Shown one piece after another: positions 1 to 4,888 of a stretch of 6,730 nucleotides of DNA. Location: contig JAEWPL010000031.1 of assembly GCA_023460615.1 (NCBI GenBank), forward strand, positions 1-6,730, given 5' to 3'. The translations under genes were made by a program, and so were the position numbers. The stretch is from Pseudomonadota bacterium (GTDB lineage: Bacteria > Pseudomonadota > Gammaproteobacteria > Enterobacterales > Succinivibrionaceae). The stretch's first letter is position 1. Each line of letters begins with the position of its first letter. The notes under the pieces were generated by a model. It ran no database searches, was not told where the DNA came from, and saw nothing but the letters and a program-made list of their open reading frames with translations.

Positions 1-389
1 ATGCTCACCCAGTCTCAAGATTTGTGGCTGAGTTTATTGGTGATGTAAATATCTTCCCAATTCGTGTAAAGCCAACTGGCGGTTGGGGCAGTACCGATTT
101 CCCAGGTCAACTCTTTAAGGTTGAACCTCATGGCGACGATTTAGAAGGTTACATTATTGTAAGACCTGAAGCCTTAAAACTTGTAAAAGATGATACTCAA
201 GTAGATAACGTTATTGAGTGTAAGGTTTTAAACCAATTTTCCCTAGGCTCACGATCTCAATTCCAATTAGCCTGTGGAAAAAAGGAAATTACTTTAGAGC
301 TACCTCGTAGCGAAGTAGATCTAAATAGTGTAGGTAAAACCATCAAGATTGGTTGGAATGCTCAAGATGCTATCTTTGTTACGGAGTAA
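1..389 (+). CDS. ABC transporter ATP-binding protein, C-terminal part (PotA/spermidine-putrescine type), 5' end outside window
   Basis: This is the last 128 codons of the ATPase that would power the importer made with the two permeases that follow. The reading frame is open from base 3. The first residues, AHPVSRFVAEFIGDVN, are the usual end of the nucleotide-binding domain in PotA/FbpC/UgpC-type ATPases. A TOBE domain follows (VRPEAL at about bases 165-180, then a beta-rich stretch to the stop). Walker A, signature and Walker B motifs lie upstream and cannot be checked. A GTG at base 24 lies inside the conserved RFVAEFIG stretch and is not a real start. The GGAG just before its stop codon is the ribosome binding site of the next gene. 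The family call is firm. The substrate (polyamine, iron, phosphonate or another) cannot be told from this piece. Confidence 0.93.
   Translation, partial: AHPVSRFVAEFIGDVNIFPIRVKPTGGWGSTDFPGQLFKVEPHGDDLEGYIIVRPEALKLVKDDTQVDNVIECKVLNQFSLGSRSQFQLACGKKEITLELPRSEVDLNSVGKTIKIGWNAQDAIFVTE
383..386 (+). promoter_or_regulatory. Ribosome binding site of the first permease gene
   Basis: GGAG lies 8 bases before the ATG at 395 and runs into the stop codon of the ATPase gene (GGAGTAA). This decides the permease start: the in-frame ATG at 353 lies inside the ATPase gene and adds a Cys-rich leader (MECSRCYLCYG) unlike the family. Confidence 0.75.
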
Positions 390-394
390 CGATT

Positions 395-1288
395 ATGACT
401 AAATTCTCTGTTCAAAAAATTAAAAGCTCTTTTACAGAGTTTATAAGCTCAAAAGGCGGAAAGTGCGCCTTGCCGGTTTATAACCTATTAACTTTAGGAT
501 TTGTAGCTCCACTATTTATGGTGCTAGGTTTCTCCTTTGCAACACCTCGCTCCTTTAGTGCTTTTACATCTTTTTCACTAGATAACTTTATCCAGATCTT
601 TGACGGATCAACCTCTGTTTGGAGATCTTTTGTGTGGTCAATTGCTCTAGCTGCTTTTGTAACCGCAATTTTAGCCGTGGTTTGCTATCCTGTAGCGGTT
701 GGAATGGTAAGAATATTTGGTTCAAAAACCTCTACTTTTATTAGTATCTTGTTTGTGTTCCCTTTATTCGTATCAGAAAACGTAAGATTATATGGCTGGA
801 TCTTGTTCTTTGGTAAAAACGGTGTTTTAGATGGTATTTGTAAACTATTAGGTTTCCACGGTCCTGATATTCTATTTACTCCAGGAATGACCGCTATGGG
901 TCTTGCCTACTCCTATCTTCCATATATGCTCTTCCCTGTAATCATGGGTGTAGCTCTTGTACCAAAGGATTTAATCACCGCAGCTCGTGATTTAGGATCT
1001 TCAAGACTTCGTACTTGGTGGCAAATTGAATTACCACTTGCTATGCCAGGTGTGCTAATTGGTATGTTACTAACCTTTGTATTAGCTACAGGCTCAATGT
1101 CTGAATCAAAGATCTTAGGTGGTCAATCAATTATCGTAATCACTAACGATATCGATGTATCCTTTACATTCTCTCAAAACTGGCCTCAAGGTGCAGCTTT
1201 AGCTGTGGTTCTAACTCTGATTATTGGCTCCCTTACCCTATATGCCTTTAAGAAGATTGATTTAGATAAACTTATGGGTCGTTCATAG
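395..1288 (+). CDS. ABC transporter inner-membrane permease, PotB type
   Basis: One of two transmembrane subunits of a spermidine/putrescine-family importer in the inner membrane, 297 residues, normal for PotB-type proteins. About six hydrophobic segments are visible, beginning near residues 28-48 and ending with the one before the C-terminal KKIDLDKLMGRS. The cytoplasmic EAA loop that docks on the ATPase is clear at about residues 193-218 (ITAARDLGSSRLRTWWQIEL, then P at 214 and G at 218), with the invariant Gly at 201. Its start lies 5 bases past the ATPase stop and its own stop overlaps the ribosome binding site of the second permease, so the three genes form one operon. The family is sure. 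The symbol potB is withheld because YdcU, PhnU and similar permeases of other substrates look alike and the binding protein is not seen. Confidence 0.93.
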   Translation: MTKFSVQKIKSSFTEFISSKGGKCALPVYNLLTLGFVAPLFMVLGFSFATPRSFSAFTSFSLDNFIQIFDGSTSVWRSFVWSIALAAFVTAILAVVCYPVAVGMVRIFGSKTSTFISILFVFPLFVSENVRLYGWILFFGKNGVLDGICKLLGFHGPDILFTPGMTAMGLAYSYLPYMLFPVIMGVALVPKDLITAARDLGSSRLRTWWQIELPLAMPGVLIGMLLTFVLATGSMSESKILGGQSIIVITNDIDVSFTFSQNWPQGAALAVVLTLIIGSLTLYAFKKIDLDKLMGRS

Positions 1289-1292
1289 GAGG
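1286..1292 (+). promoter_or_regulatory. Strong ribosome binding site overlapping a stop codon
   Basis: TAGGAGG, a near-perfect anti-16S match, shares its first three bases with the TAG stop of the first permease gene and sits 5 bases before the ATG at 1298. A ribosome ending on the first permease lands on the start of the second, which suits 1:1 production of the two subunits. Confidence 0.85.
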
Positions 1293-1297
1293 CTTAT

Positions 1298-2107
1298 ATG
1301 GAATATACAAAACAAGGTAGACGCAACCGTACCCTTATCATTATTTGGACTATATTTGTAATTGCATTTATCTATTTACCTGTGATTTGTGATGCTTTAT
1401 CCTCCATCTCAAAAGGTAGATACTTCATGTTCCCAATCAAGAAATTTAGTTTAGATTGGTGGAGCAAAACAGCAAACTCTATAGAAATTAGCTCACTTGT
1501 AAGCAACTCTCTTTTAATTGCTTTTGTGGTAACTATTCTAAGTACTGTAATTGCATTCTGTGGTGCTTTAGCTTTTGCTAGATTCTCTTGGAAAGGTAAA
1601 AAATTATTCCAAAAGATCATTTTATTGCCAGTGTTTTTTCCTCAACCTGTACTAGGTCTTGCCCTATTACTTTGGTTTAACGCCATTGGTATTAACCTAT
1701 CTTGGCAAACAGCTGTATTTGCTCACTTAGTATGGATCACCCCTGTGGTAACTCTAGTGATTGCCATTCAAGTCTACGGATTTGATCCTACCCTTGAAGA
1801 TGCAGCTAAAGATTTAGGAGCAACTCCATTCCAAATCTTCTACCGCATCACCTTACCTCTGTTATGGCCTGGTGTATGGTCAGGAATGCTATTTGCCTTC
1901 CTACTATCTTGGGGTAACTTCCCATTATCTTTGTATACCACAGGTGTAGATAACACTGTTCCTAAGTGGTTATACTCAAAGATGGTTGCAGGTTATACTC
2001 CTATGGTTCCAACCTTAGGTACAATGAGTACTCTAGGTGCTGCAGGCTTAATGCTAGTAGGTGCACTTACTGTATATATGATGCATCGCCGTCAAGGCAG
2101 AGCTTAA
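1298..2107 (+). CDS. ABC transporter inner-membrane permease, PotC type
   Basis: Second transmembrane subunit of the importer, 269 residues, typical of PotC-type permeases. The N-terminus KQGRRNRT is basic and followed by a first membrane helix (about residues 13-33). Further hydrophobic segments follow, and the last helix ends in a basic tail, HRRQGRA. The EAA loop is at about residues 166-191 (LEDAAKDLGATPFQIFYRIT, then LP at 186-187), with the conserved Gly at 174. It pairs with the PotB-type subunit just upstream, 9 bases away, to form the membrane channel. It is the last transporter gene here; an inverted repeat follows the stop. As with its partner, the substrate is not determined: PotC, YdcV and PhnV-type proteins share these features. 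Confidence 0.93.
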   Translation: MEYTKQGRRNRTLIIIWTIFVIAFIYLPVICDALSSISKGRYFMFPIKKFSLDWWSKTANSIEISSLVSNSLLIAFVVTILSTVIAFCGALAFARFSWKGKKLFQKIILLPVFFPQPVLGLALLLWFNAIGINLSWQTAVFAHLVWITPVVTLVIAIQVYGFDPTLEDAAKDLGATPFQIFYRITLPLLWPGVWSGMLFAFLLSWGNFPLSLYTTGVDNTVPKWLYSKMVAGYTPMVPTLGTMSTLGAAGLMLVGALTVYMMHRRQGRA

Positions 2108-2120
2108 TACAGCTAGAAAA

Positions 2121-2167
2121 ATAAAGCGGTGACCATTATAATGATTTTGCTTAAGGCACCGTTTTAT
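2121..2167 (+). repeat. Inverted repeat between transporter operon and DeoR gene: possible terminator or operator
   Basis: ATAAAGCGGTG (2121-2131) is complementary to CACCGTTTTAT (2157-2167): 11 pairs with one G-T wobble. CC at 2133-2134 can also pair with GG at 2155-2156 if A2132 is bulged, which leaves a 20-base loop. The right arm contains TTTT and the left arm contains AAA, as in many intrinsic terminators, so it may end or reduce transcription after the permeases. It could equally be an operator for the DeoR repressor encoded right after it. The large loop is unusual for a terminator. Confidence 0.5.
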
Positions 2168-2182
2168 ATCATTAGGCAATTT

Positions 2183-2186
2183 GAGG
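2183..2186 (+). promoter_or_regulatory. Ribosome binding site that sets the DeoR start
   Basis: GAGG lies 8 bases before the ATG at 2195. The earlier in-frame GTG at 2129 and ATG at 2141 lie in the inverted repeat, have no such site and would add a hydrophobic leader not found in DeoR proteins. Confidence 0.7.
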
Positions 2187-2194
2187 ATCTGAAA

Positions 2195-2995
2195 ATGGAT
2201 CTAAAAAGAAATAAATTAACTAAACCTGAAAGACAAAAACTCATTACAGATAAACTAAAAGAGCAGCCAGCACTTAGAGTTTCAGAGTTATCTCAAGACA
2301 TTGGCGTTTCTACAGAAACTATTAGACGCGATCTTGATGAGCTTGAAGCCCAAGGTTTAATTAGTCGCACTTATGGTGGTGCAGCCCCTGCTTTAAATAA
2401 AGAGCCTTCTTTTAAGCAAAGAGAACTTATCAATGCTAAGCAATATGAAATCATTGCTAAAGCTTGTTGCCACTATGTTCAAAACGGTGAAGTGCTAATT
2501 CTTGGAAGCTCTGTAACTACTTTACAAGTTGCTATAAGACTTGCAGCTGAGAAAAAAGATCTTTGCGTGTTTACTGATTCTTATGCGATTGCCTCTGCCC
2601 TATCCTCAAATAACACTATAAAAGTTCACCTAGCACCAGGATCTTATAACGATGATGAAAATTGTGTCTATGGACCTGAGACCATTAACTACTTTGTTAA
2701 CATCTATGCTAATAAAGCTATTTTAGGAGCTACTGGTTTGAATCAGAATGGTGTTTCAAATGTCGATCTTGAGATTGGAGAAACATATAAAGCTATGGCA
2801 AGATGTGCAAGCGAAACTATCATCGTCGCTGATAGCTCAAAGATTGCAAGAAATGCTATTTCTCTATACTTACCATGGACTAATGTAGATAGACTAATAA
2901 TCGATAAACCACCTTTTGATGAAGGATTGGTTGTAGGTTTAAAACATGGTAATGTTGAGGTTACCATCGCCTCTGAATCTAGTTGGTCTTTCTAA
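2195..2995 (+). CDS. DeoR/GlpR-family transcriptional repressor
   Basis: Cytoplasmic DNA-binding regulator, 266 residues, the usual DeoR length. The N-terminal helix-turn-helix is textbook: RVSELSQDIGVSTETIRRDL at about residues 28-47, then the LEAQGLISRTYGGA wing at 50-63. The C-terminal DeoRC sensor domain has GPETINYF, a GATGLNQNGVSNVDLE stretch and the conserved VADSSKIARNA. In this family the sensor usually binds a phosphorylated sugar or similar metabolite, which releases the protein from DNA. The first ligand-loop motif, usually of the form D-(S/A)-G-T-T, reads LGSSVTT here (about residues 104-110), so ligand preference may differ. It follows the transporter operon in the same direction after 87 bases, making that operon a plausible target. 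That link is inferred. Confidence 0.93.
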   Translation: MDLKRNKLTKPERQKLITDKLKEQPALRVSELSQDIGVSTETIRRDLDELEAQGLISRTYGGAAPALNKEPSFKQRELINAKQYEIIAKACCHYVQNGEVLILGSSVTTLQVAIRLAAEKKDLCVFTDSYAIASALSSNNTIKVHLAPGSYNDDENCVYGPETINYFVNIYANKAILGATGLNQNGVSNVDLEIGETYKAMARCASETIIVADSSKIARNAISLYLPWTNVDRLIIDKPPFDEGLVVGLKHGNVEVTIASESSWSF

Positions 2996-2999
2996 CAAG

Positions 3000-3017
3000 G
3001 CTCTCCTTTAGGAGAGC
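3000..3017. terminator. Hairpin between convergent genes, likely shared terminator
   Basis: GCTCTCC (3000-3006) and GGAGAGC (3011-3017) form a perfect 7-bp stem with a TTTA loop. It lies between the stop of the DeoR gene (2995, plus) and the stop of the macrodomain gene (3027, minus), where a terminator for both is expected. No strong T-run follows directly on either strand, so it may be a weak or trimmed terminator. Confidence 0.6.
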
Positions 3018-3026
3018 TACTATGAA

Positions 3027-3566
3027 CTAGATTTTCTCTTTAGCATAAGCTTTGTATGCTTCATATTCGCTATCTTTAAAGCAAGCTAATGTAACTGTAA
3101 GTGGAGCTTTGTGCTGTTTTAAATAAGTTTCAATACTATCTATAGCAACTTTAGCGGACTTTTTTATAGGACAGCCATAAACCCCAGCACTTATGCAAGG
3201 AAAAGCTATGGAACTAAGCTTTTTCTCCTCTGCAAGCTTTAAACACTCAAGATAGCAACTTTCAAGTAGACTTTCCTCATTTTGATCTTGTCCAAAAATA
3301 GGTCCTACAGTATGTATGATCCATTTTGCAGTAGTTAGGTTATAAGCTTTAGTAATTTTAGCTTTACCAGTTTGACAACCATGCAAAGTGCGACATTCTT
3401 CTAAAAGCTTTGGACCTGCTGCTTTATGGATAGCTCCATCAACACCACCTCCGCCTAATAAAGAGTGATTAGCTGCATTTACAATGGCATCAGCATTAAC
3501 CTCTAACACACTAACCTTTTTAATTTCGATGACACTTTGTCCAACTAAAAGCTTAAGATCTTCCAT
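3027..3566 (-). CDS. Macrodomain protein, O-acetyl-ADP-ribose deacetylase (YmdB/MacroD type)
   Basis: Predicted cytoplasmic hydrolase that binds ADP-ribose and removes the acetyl group from O-acetyl-ADP-ribose; relatives also cleave ADP-ribose from acidic residues of proteins. At 179 residues it is a single macrodomain of YmdB length. The substrate-loop motif is complete: IVNAANHSLLGGGGVDGAIH at residues 28-47, with Asn33 and Asp43 in the positions of the YmdB catalytic Asn and Asp, followed by KAAG. Also present are GKAKIT (67-72), IIHTVGP (83-89) and the phosphate-binding loop FPCISAGVYGCP (122-133). AGGA 7 bases before the ATG (complement of 3574-3577) supports the start. It stands alone on the minus strand, convergent with the DeoR gene and divergent from the lipoprotein gene, so the context does not name a target. 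No inactivating change is seen. Confidence 0.94.
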   Translation of the reverse strand: MEDLKLLVGQSVIEIKKVSVLEVNADAIVNAANHSLLGGGGVDGAIHKAAGPKLLEECRTLHGCQTGKAKITKAYNLTTAKWIIHTVGPIFGQDQNEESLLESCYLECLKLAEEKKLSSIAFPCISAGVYGCPIKKSAKVAIDSIETYLKQHKAPLTVTLACFKDSEYEAYKAYAKEKI

Positions 3567-3600
3567 TTCTTGATCCTTTTTAAGTAAATTTCTTTTATTT

Positions 3601-3629
3601 ATTGTAGAGTTTTTGCCTCAAAAAATTCA
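3601..3629 (-). promoter_or_regulatory. Candidate promoter of the macrodomain gene
   Basis: On the minus strand a TACAAT (complement of 3601-3606; 5 of 6 matches to the -10 consensus) lies 35 bases before the ATG. The -35 region about 17 bases further upstream (TGAATT) is weak. The position fits the divergent 196-base gap, but the sequence is AT-rich and such matches arise easily. Confidence 0.35.
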
Positions 3630-3673
3630 GTACTAGTTCATATTCTTGTGATTACTTTTATTTCTTAATCCTT

Positions 3674-3701
3674 TTGAGAGTAAAATAATTCTGACTGTAA
3701 A
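3674..3701 (+). promoter_or_regulatory. Candidate promoter of the lipoprotein gene
   Basis: TTGAGA (3674-3679) and TGTAAA (3696-3701) are separated by 16 bases and match the -35 and -10 consensus at 4 of 6 positions each. The -10 overlaps the left arm of the inverted repeat at 3696-3718. A TAAAAT at 3681-3686 is an alternative -10 but has no good -35. Confidence 0.35.
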
Positions 3702-3718
3702 GCTTACTTAGCTTTGCA
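3696..3718. repeat. Inverted repeat upstream of the lipoprotein gene
   Basis: TGTAAAGCT (3696-3704) and AGCTTTGCA (3710-3718) pair over 9 positions with one T-G wobble around a 5-base spacer TACTT. It lies about 45 bases before the ATG in the divergent gap. It could be an operator across the promoter or a hairpin in the leader RNA. There is no T-run after it, so it is not an intrinsic terminator. Confidence 0.5.
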
Positions 3719-3762
3719 ACAGTTCCTGTAAAACAATTAAATTCTTTTTTGAGATTTATATT

Positions 3763-4164
3763 ATGAACAAATTAGCATCTGTTATCGCTGTTTCACTTAC
3801 AGCCCTTACTTTAACTGCTTGCGGTGGCGCAAAGACTCCTGAGGATACAGCTACAGCTTTTGTAAAAGCTGCTTATACAAATGATTCTAAAGCTGTGCTA
3901 GATATGCTTTATGTTGATGAGAATGCTGATGATGAAACTCAAGCTGCTGTTAAAGGCAAAATTGAGCAACTAGTTGATGCACAAACTAAAAAGGCTGAAA
4001 AGGCTTGTGGCGGTTTTGATGGTGCAGAAGTTGTAGGTTCTGAAGTTAAAGATACTGAAGCTACAGTAAAGGTAAAAGTTTCTATGAAAAAAGCCTGTCC
4101 TTTTGCCAAGACCGAGAACATCAAACTTGTAAAAGTAAAAGATGCGTGGAAAGTTAATCTTTAA
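3763..4164 (+). CDS. Small outer-envelope lipoprotein, DUF4878-like
   Basis: A 133-residue secreted lipoprotein. The signal peptide (MNKLASVIAVSLTALTLTAC) ends in lipobox LTAC with the lipidated Cys at position 20. The next residue is Gly, not Asp, which favours outer-membrane sorting. After it, TPEDTATAFVKAAYTNDSKAVLDML followed by a beta-rich half ending KVKDAWKVNL is the pattern of DUF4878 lipoproteins, small proteins with an NTF2-like cone fold; their function is not established. Two other cysteines, Cys82 and Cys112, could form a disulfide in the periplasm. GAG 9 bases before the ATG is a modest ribosome binding site. The stop overlaps the start of the next gene by one base, so the two are translated together. 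The lipoprotein call is sure; the DUF4878 assignment is by pattern only. Confidence 0.85.
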   Translation: MNKLASVIAVSLTALTLTACGGAKTPEDTATAFVKAAYTNDSKAVLDMLYVDENADDETQAAVKGKIEQLVDAQTKKAEKACGGFDGAEVVGSEVKDTEATVKVKVSMKKACPFAKTENIKLVKVKDAWKVNL

Positions 4165-4790
4165 TGCTTAAGGTTACCTCCATTTTAAAGCCTAGCGCTA
4201 AAGTACTCGTGATTGTACTCTGCCTAGGCTTTTGTATCTTCTCGTTAATTAAAAACGCTAACCCTTACTTTGATACCAACAAGCTACCTAAACTTCAAAT
4301 TGGCGATTTAGTCCTAAGAAAAGGTACTGTACTAGACAGTGCTATCATTACGCATTTAAGTAAAAGTAATTACTCTCATATTGGCATTATCACAGATCTT
4401 TTTCCTCAAATTATGGTAACTCACGCTACCACTGATGATGAGTTAACCCACCGTGATGCGGTTGTAACTACACCTTTAAAACTGTTTTTAGCAAAAGCTT
4501 ATTCTAAAAAAATAGCTATCCTTAGACTTAATTTTATTGAGGATAAAAAGGCAAAACTTATTGTGGATAAAGTAAAGCAAAAGTTAGGTTATCCTTACTA
4601 TATTACAGGAGATAAAAACTCTCCTAAAAAGCTATATTGCACCACTCTTTTAGATGATGCTATCAAAGAGGTATATCCTAAGTTTTCCCTTCAATATCAG
4701 CATATCAATCAACCAATTTTTAAAGGCGACTATCTTTTTGTAGAAACTTTCTTCCAAATTAAAGACAAAACCTTGCTCTATCAACAGTAA
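4164..4790 (+). CDS. Membrane-anchored permuted papain-fold (NlpC/P60-like, YiiX/YebB-type) cysteine hydrolase
   Basis: Predicted envelope cysteine hydrolase of the circularly permuted NlpC/P60 group (YiiX/DUF830 type), 208 residues. Residues 13-30 form a hydrophobic helix after a basic start, giving an N-terminal anchor or uncleaved signal with the catalytic part in the periplasm. Permuted order is visible: IGDLVLRKG (46-54), then SNYSHIGII (68-76) with candidate catalytic His72, then GYPYY (142-146) and LYCTTLL (157-163) with candidate nucleophile Cys159. Known relatives act as amidases or thioesterases on lipids or peptides; its substrate is unknown. The start ATG shares a base with the lipoprotein stop (TAATG) and has no strong ribosome binding site, so translation probably depends on the upstream gene. 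The two likely act together in the envelope. Confidence 0.83.
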   Translation: MLKVTSILKPSAKVLVIVLCLGFCIFSLIKNANPYFDTNKLPKLQIGDLVLRKGTVLDSAIITHLSKSNYSHIGIITDLFPQIMVTHATTDDELTHRDAVVTTPLKLFLAKAYSKKIAILRLNFIEDKKAKLIVDKVKQKLGYPYYITGDKNSPKKLYCTTLLDDAIKEVYPKFSLQYQHINQPIFKGDYLFVETFFQIKDKTLLYQQ

Positions 4791-4791
4791 T

Positions 4792-4805
4792 TTCAAAATT
4801 TTGAA
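4792..4805. repeat. 14-bp perfect palindrome upstream of the ATPase promoter
   Basis: TTCAAAATTTTGAA is a perfect palindrome with no spacer. It starts 1 base after the stop of the papain-fold gene and lies about 45 bases before the TATAAT of the next unit. It could be a regulator site for the ATPase-helicase operon, but AT-rich palindromes of this size can occur by chance. As RNA it would be too weak for a terminator. Confidence 0.3.
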
Positions 4806-4826
4806 GCATAAAATATACAAATCTAA

Positions 4827-4855
4827 TCGTCGCTTAAAAAAACATGGTATATAAT
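4827..4855 (+). promoter_or_regulatory. Candidate promoter of the ATPase-helicase operon
   Basis: A perfect -10 box TATAAT (4850-4855) lies 33 bases before the ATG at 4889. At 17-base spacing the -35 would be TCGTCG, only 3 of 6 matches, with an A-tract (4836-4842) between them. The poor -35 suggests that an activator or other factor may be needed. The site shows that the operon can be transcribed apart from the envelope genes upstream. Confidence 0.5.
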
Positions 4856-4888
4856 AACTAGTTCGACAAAAATTAGGAGCTAGGTATT

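Noticed and set aside
24..389. Independent small gene starting at GTG 24
   Set aside because: The frame is open from base 3 and the upstream residues complete the conserved end of an ABC ATPase domain, so this is the tail of a longer gene.
353..394. N-terminal extension of the first permease (start at 353)
   Set aside because: It lies inside the ATPase gene and lacks a ribosome binding site, whereas the ATG at 395 has GGAG 8 bases before it.
1372..1620. Minus-strand open frame inside the second permease gene
   Set aside because: Antisense shadow of a clear permease gene, with no recognisable domain.
2123..2130. AAAGCGGT as a Pasteurellaceae DNA uptake signal
   Set aside because: It lacks the TG of the AAGTGCGGT core and is not repeated in the window; it is better explained as an arm of the inverted repeat.
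2129..2194. N-terminal extension of the DeoR protein (starts at 2129 or 2141)
   Set aside because: It would place a hydrophobic leader before the helix-turn-helix and begin within the inverted repeat; the ATG at 2195 has a good ribosome binding site and gives normal family length.
2743..2967. Minus-strand open frame inside the DeoR gene
   Set aside because: Antisense shadow of the conserved sensor domain, with no recognisable domain.
3939..4124. Minus-strand open frame inside the lipoprotein gene
   Set aside because: Antisense shadow with low-complexity composition; the plus-strand gene has a signal peptide and lipobox.
4791..4810. Intrinsic terminator after the papain-fold gene
   Set aside because: The palindrome is AT-only in its centre and would form at most a very weak stem with no T-run after it.
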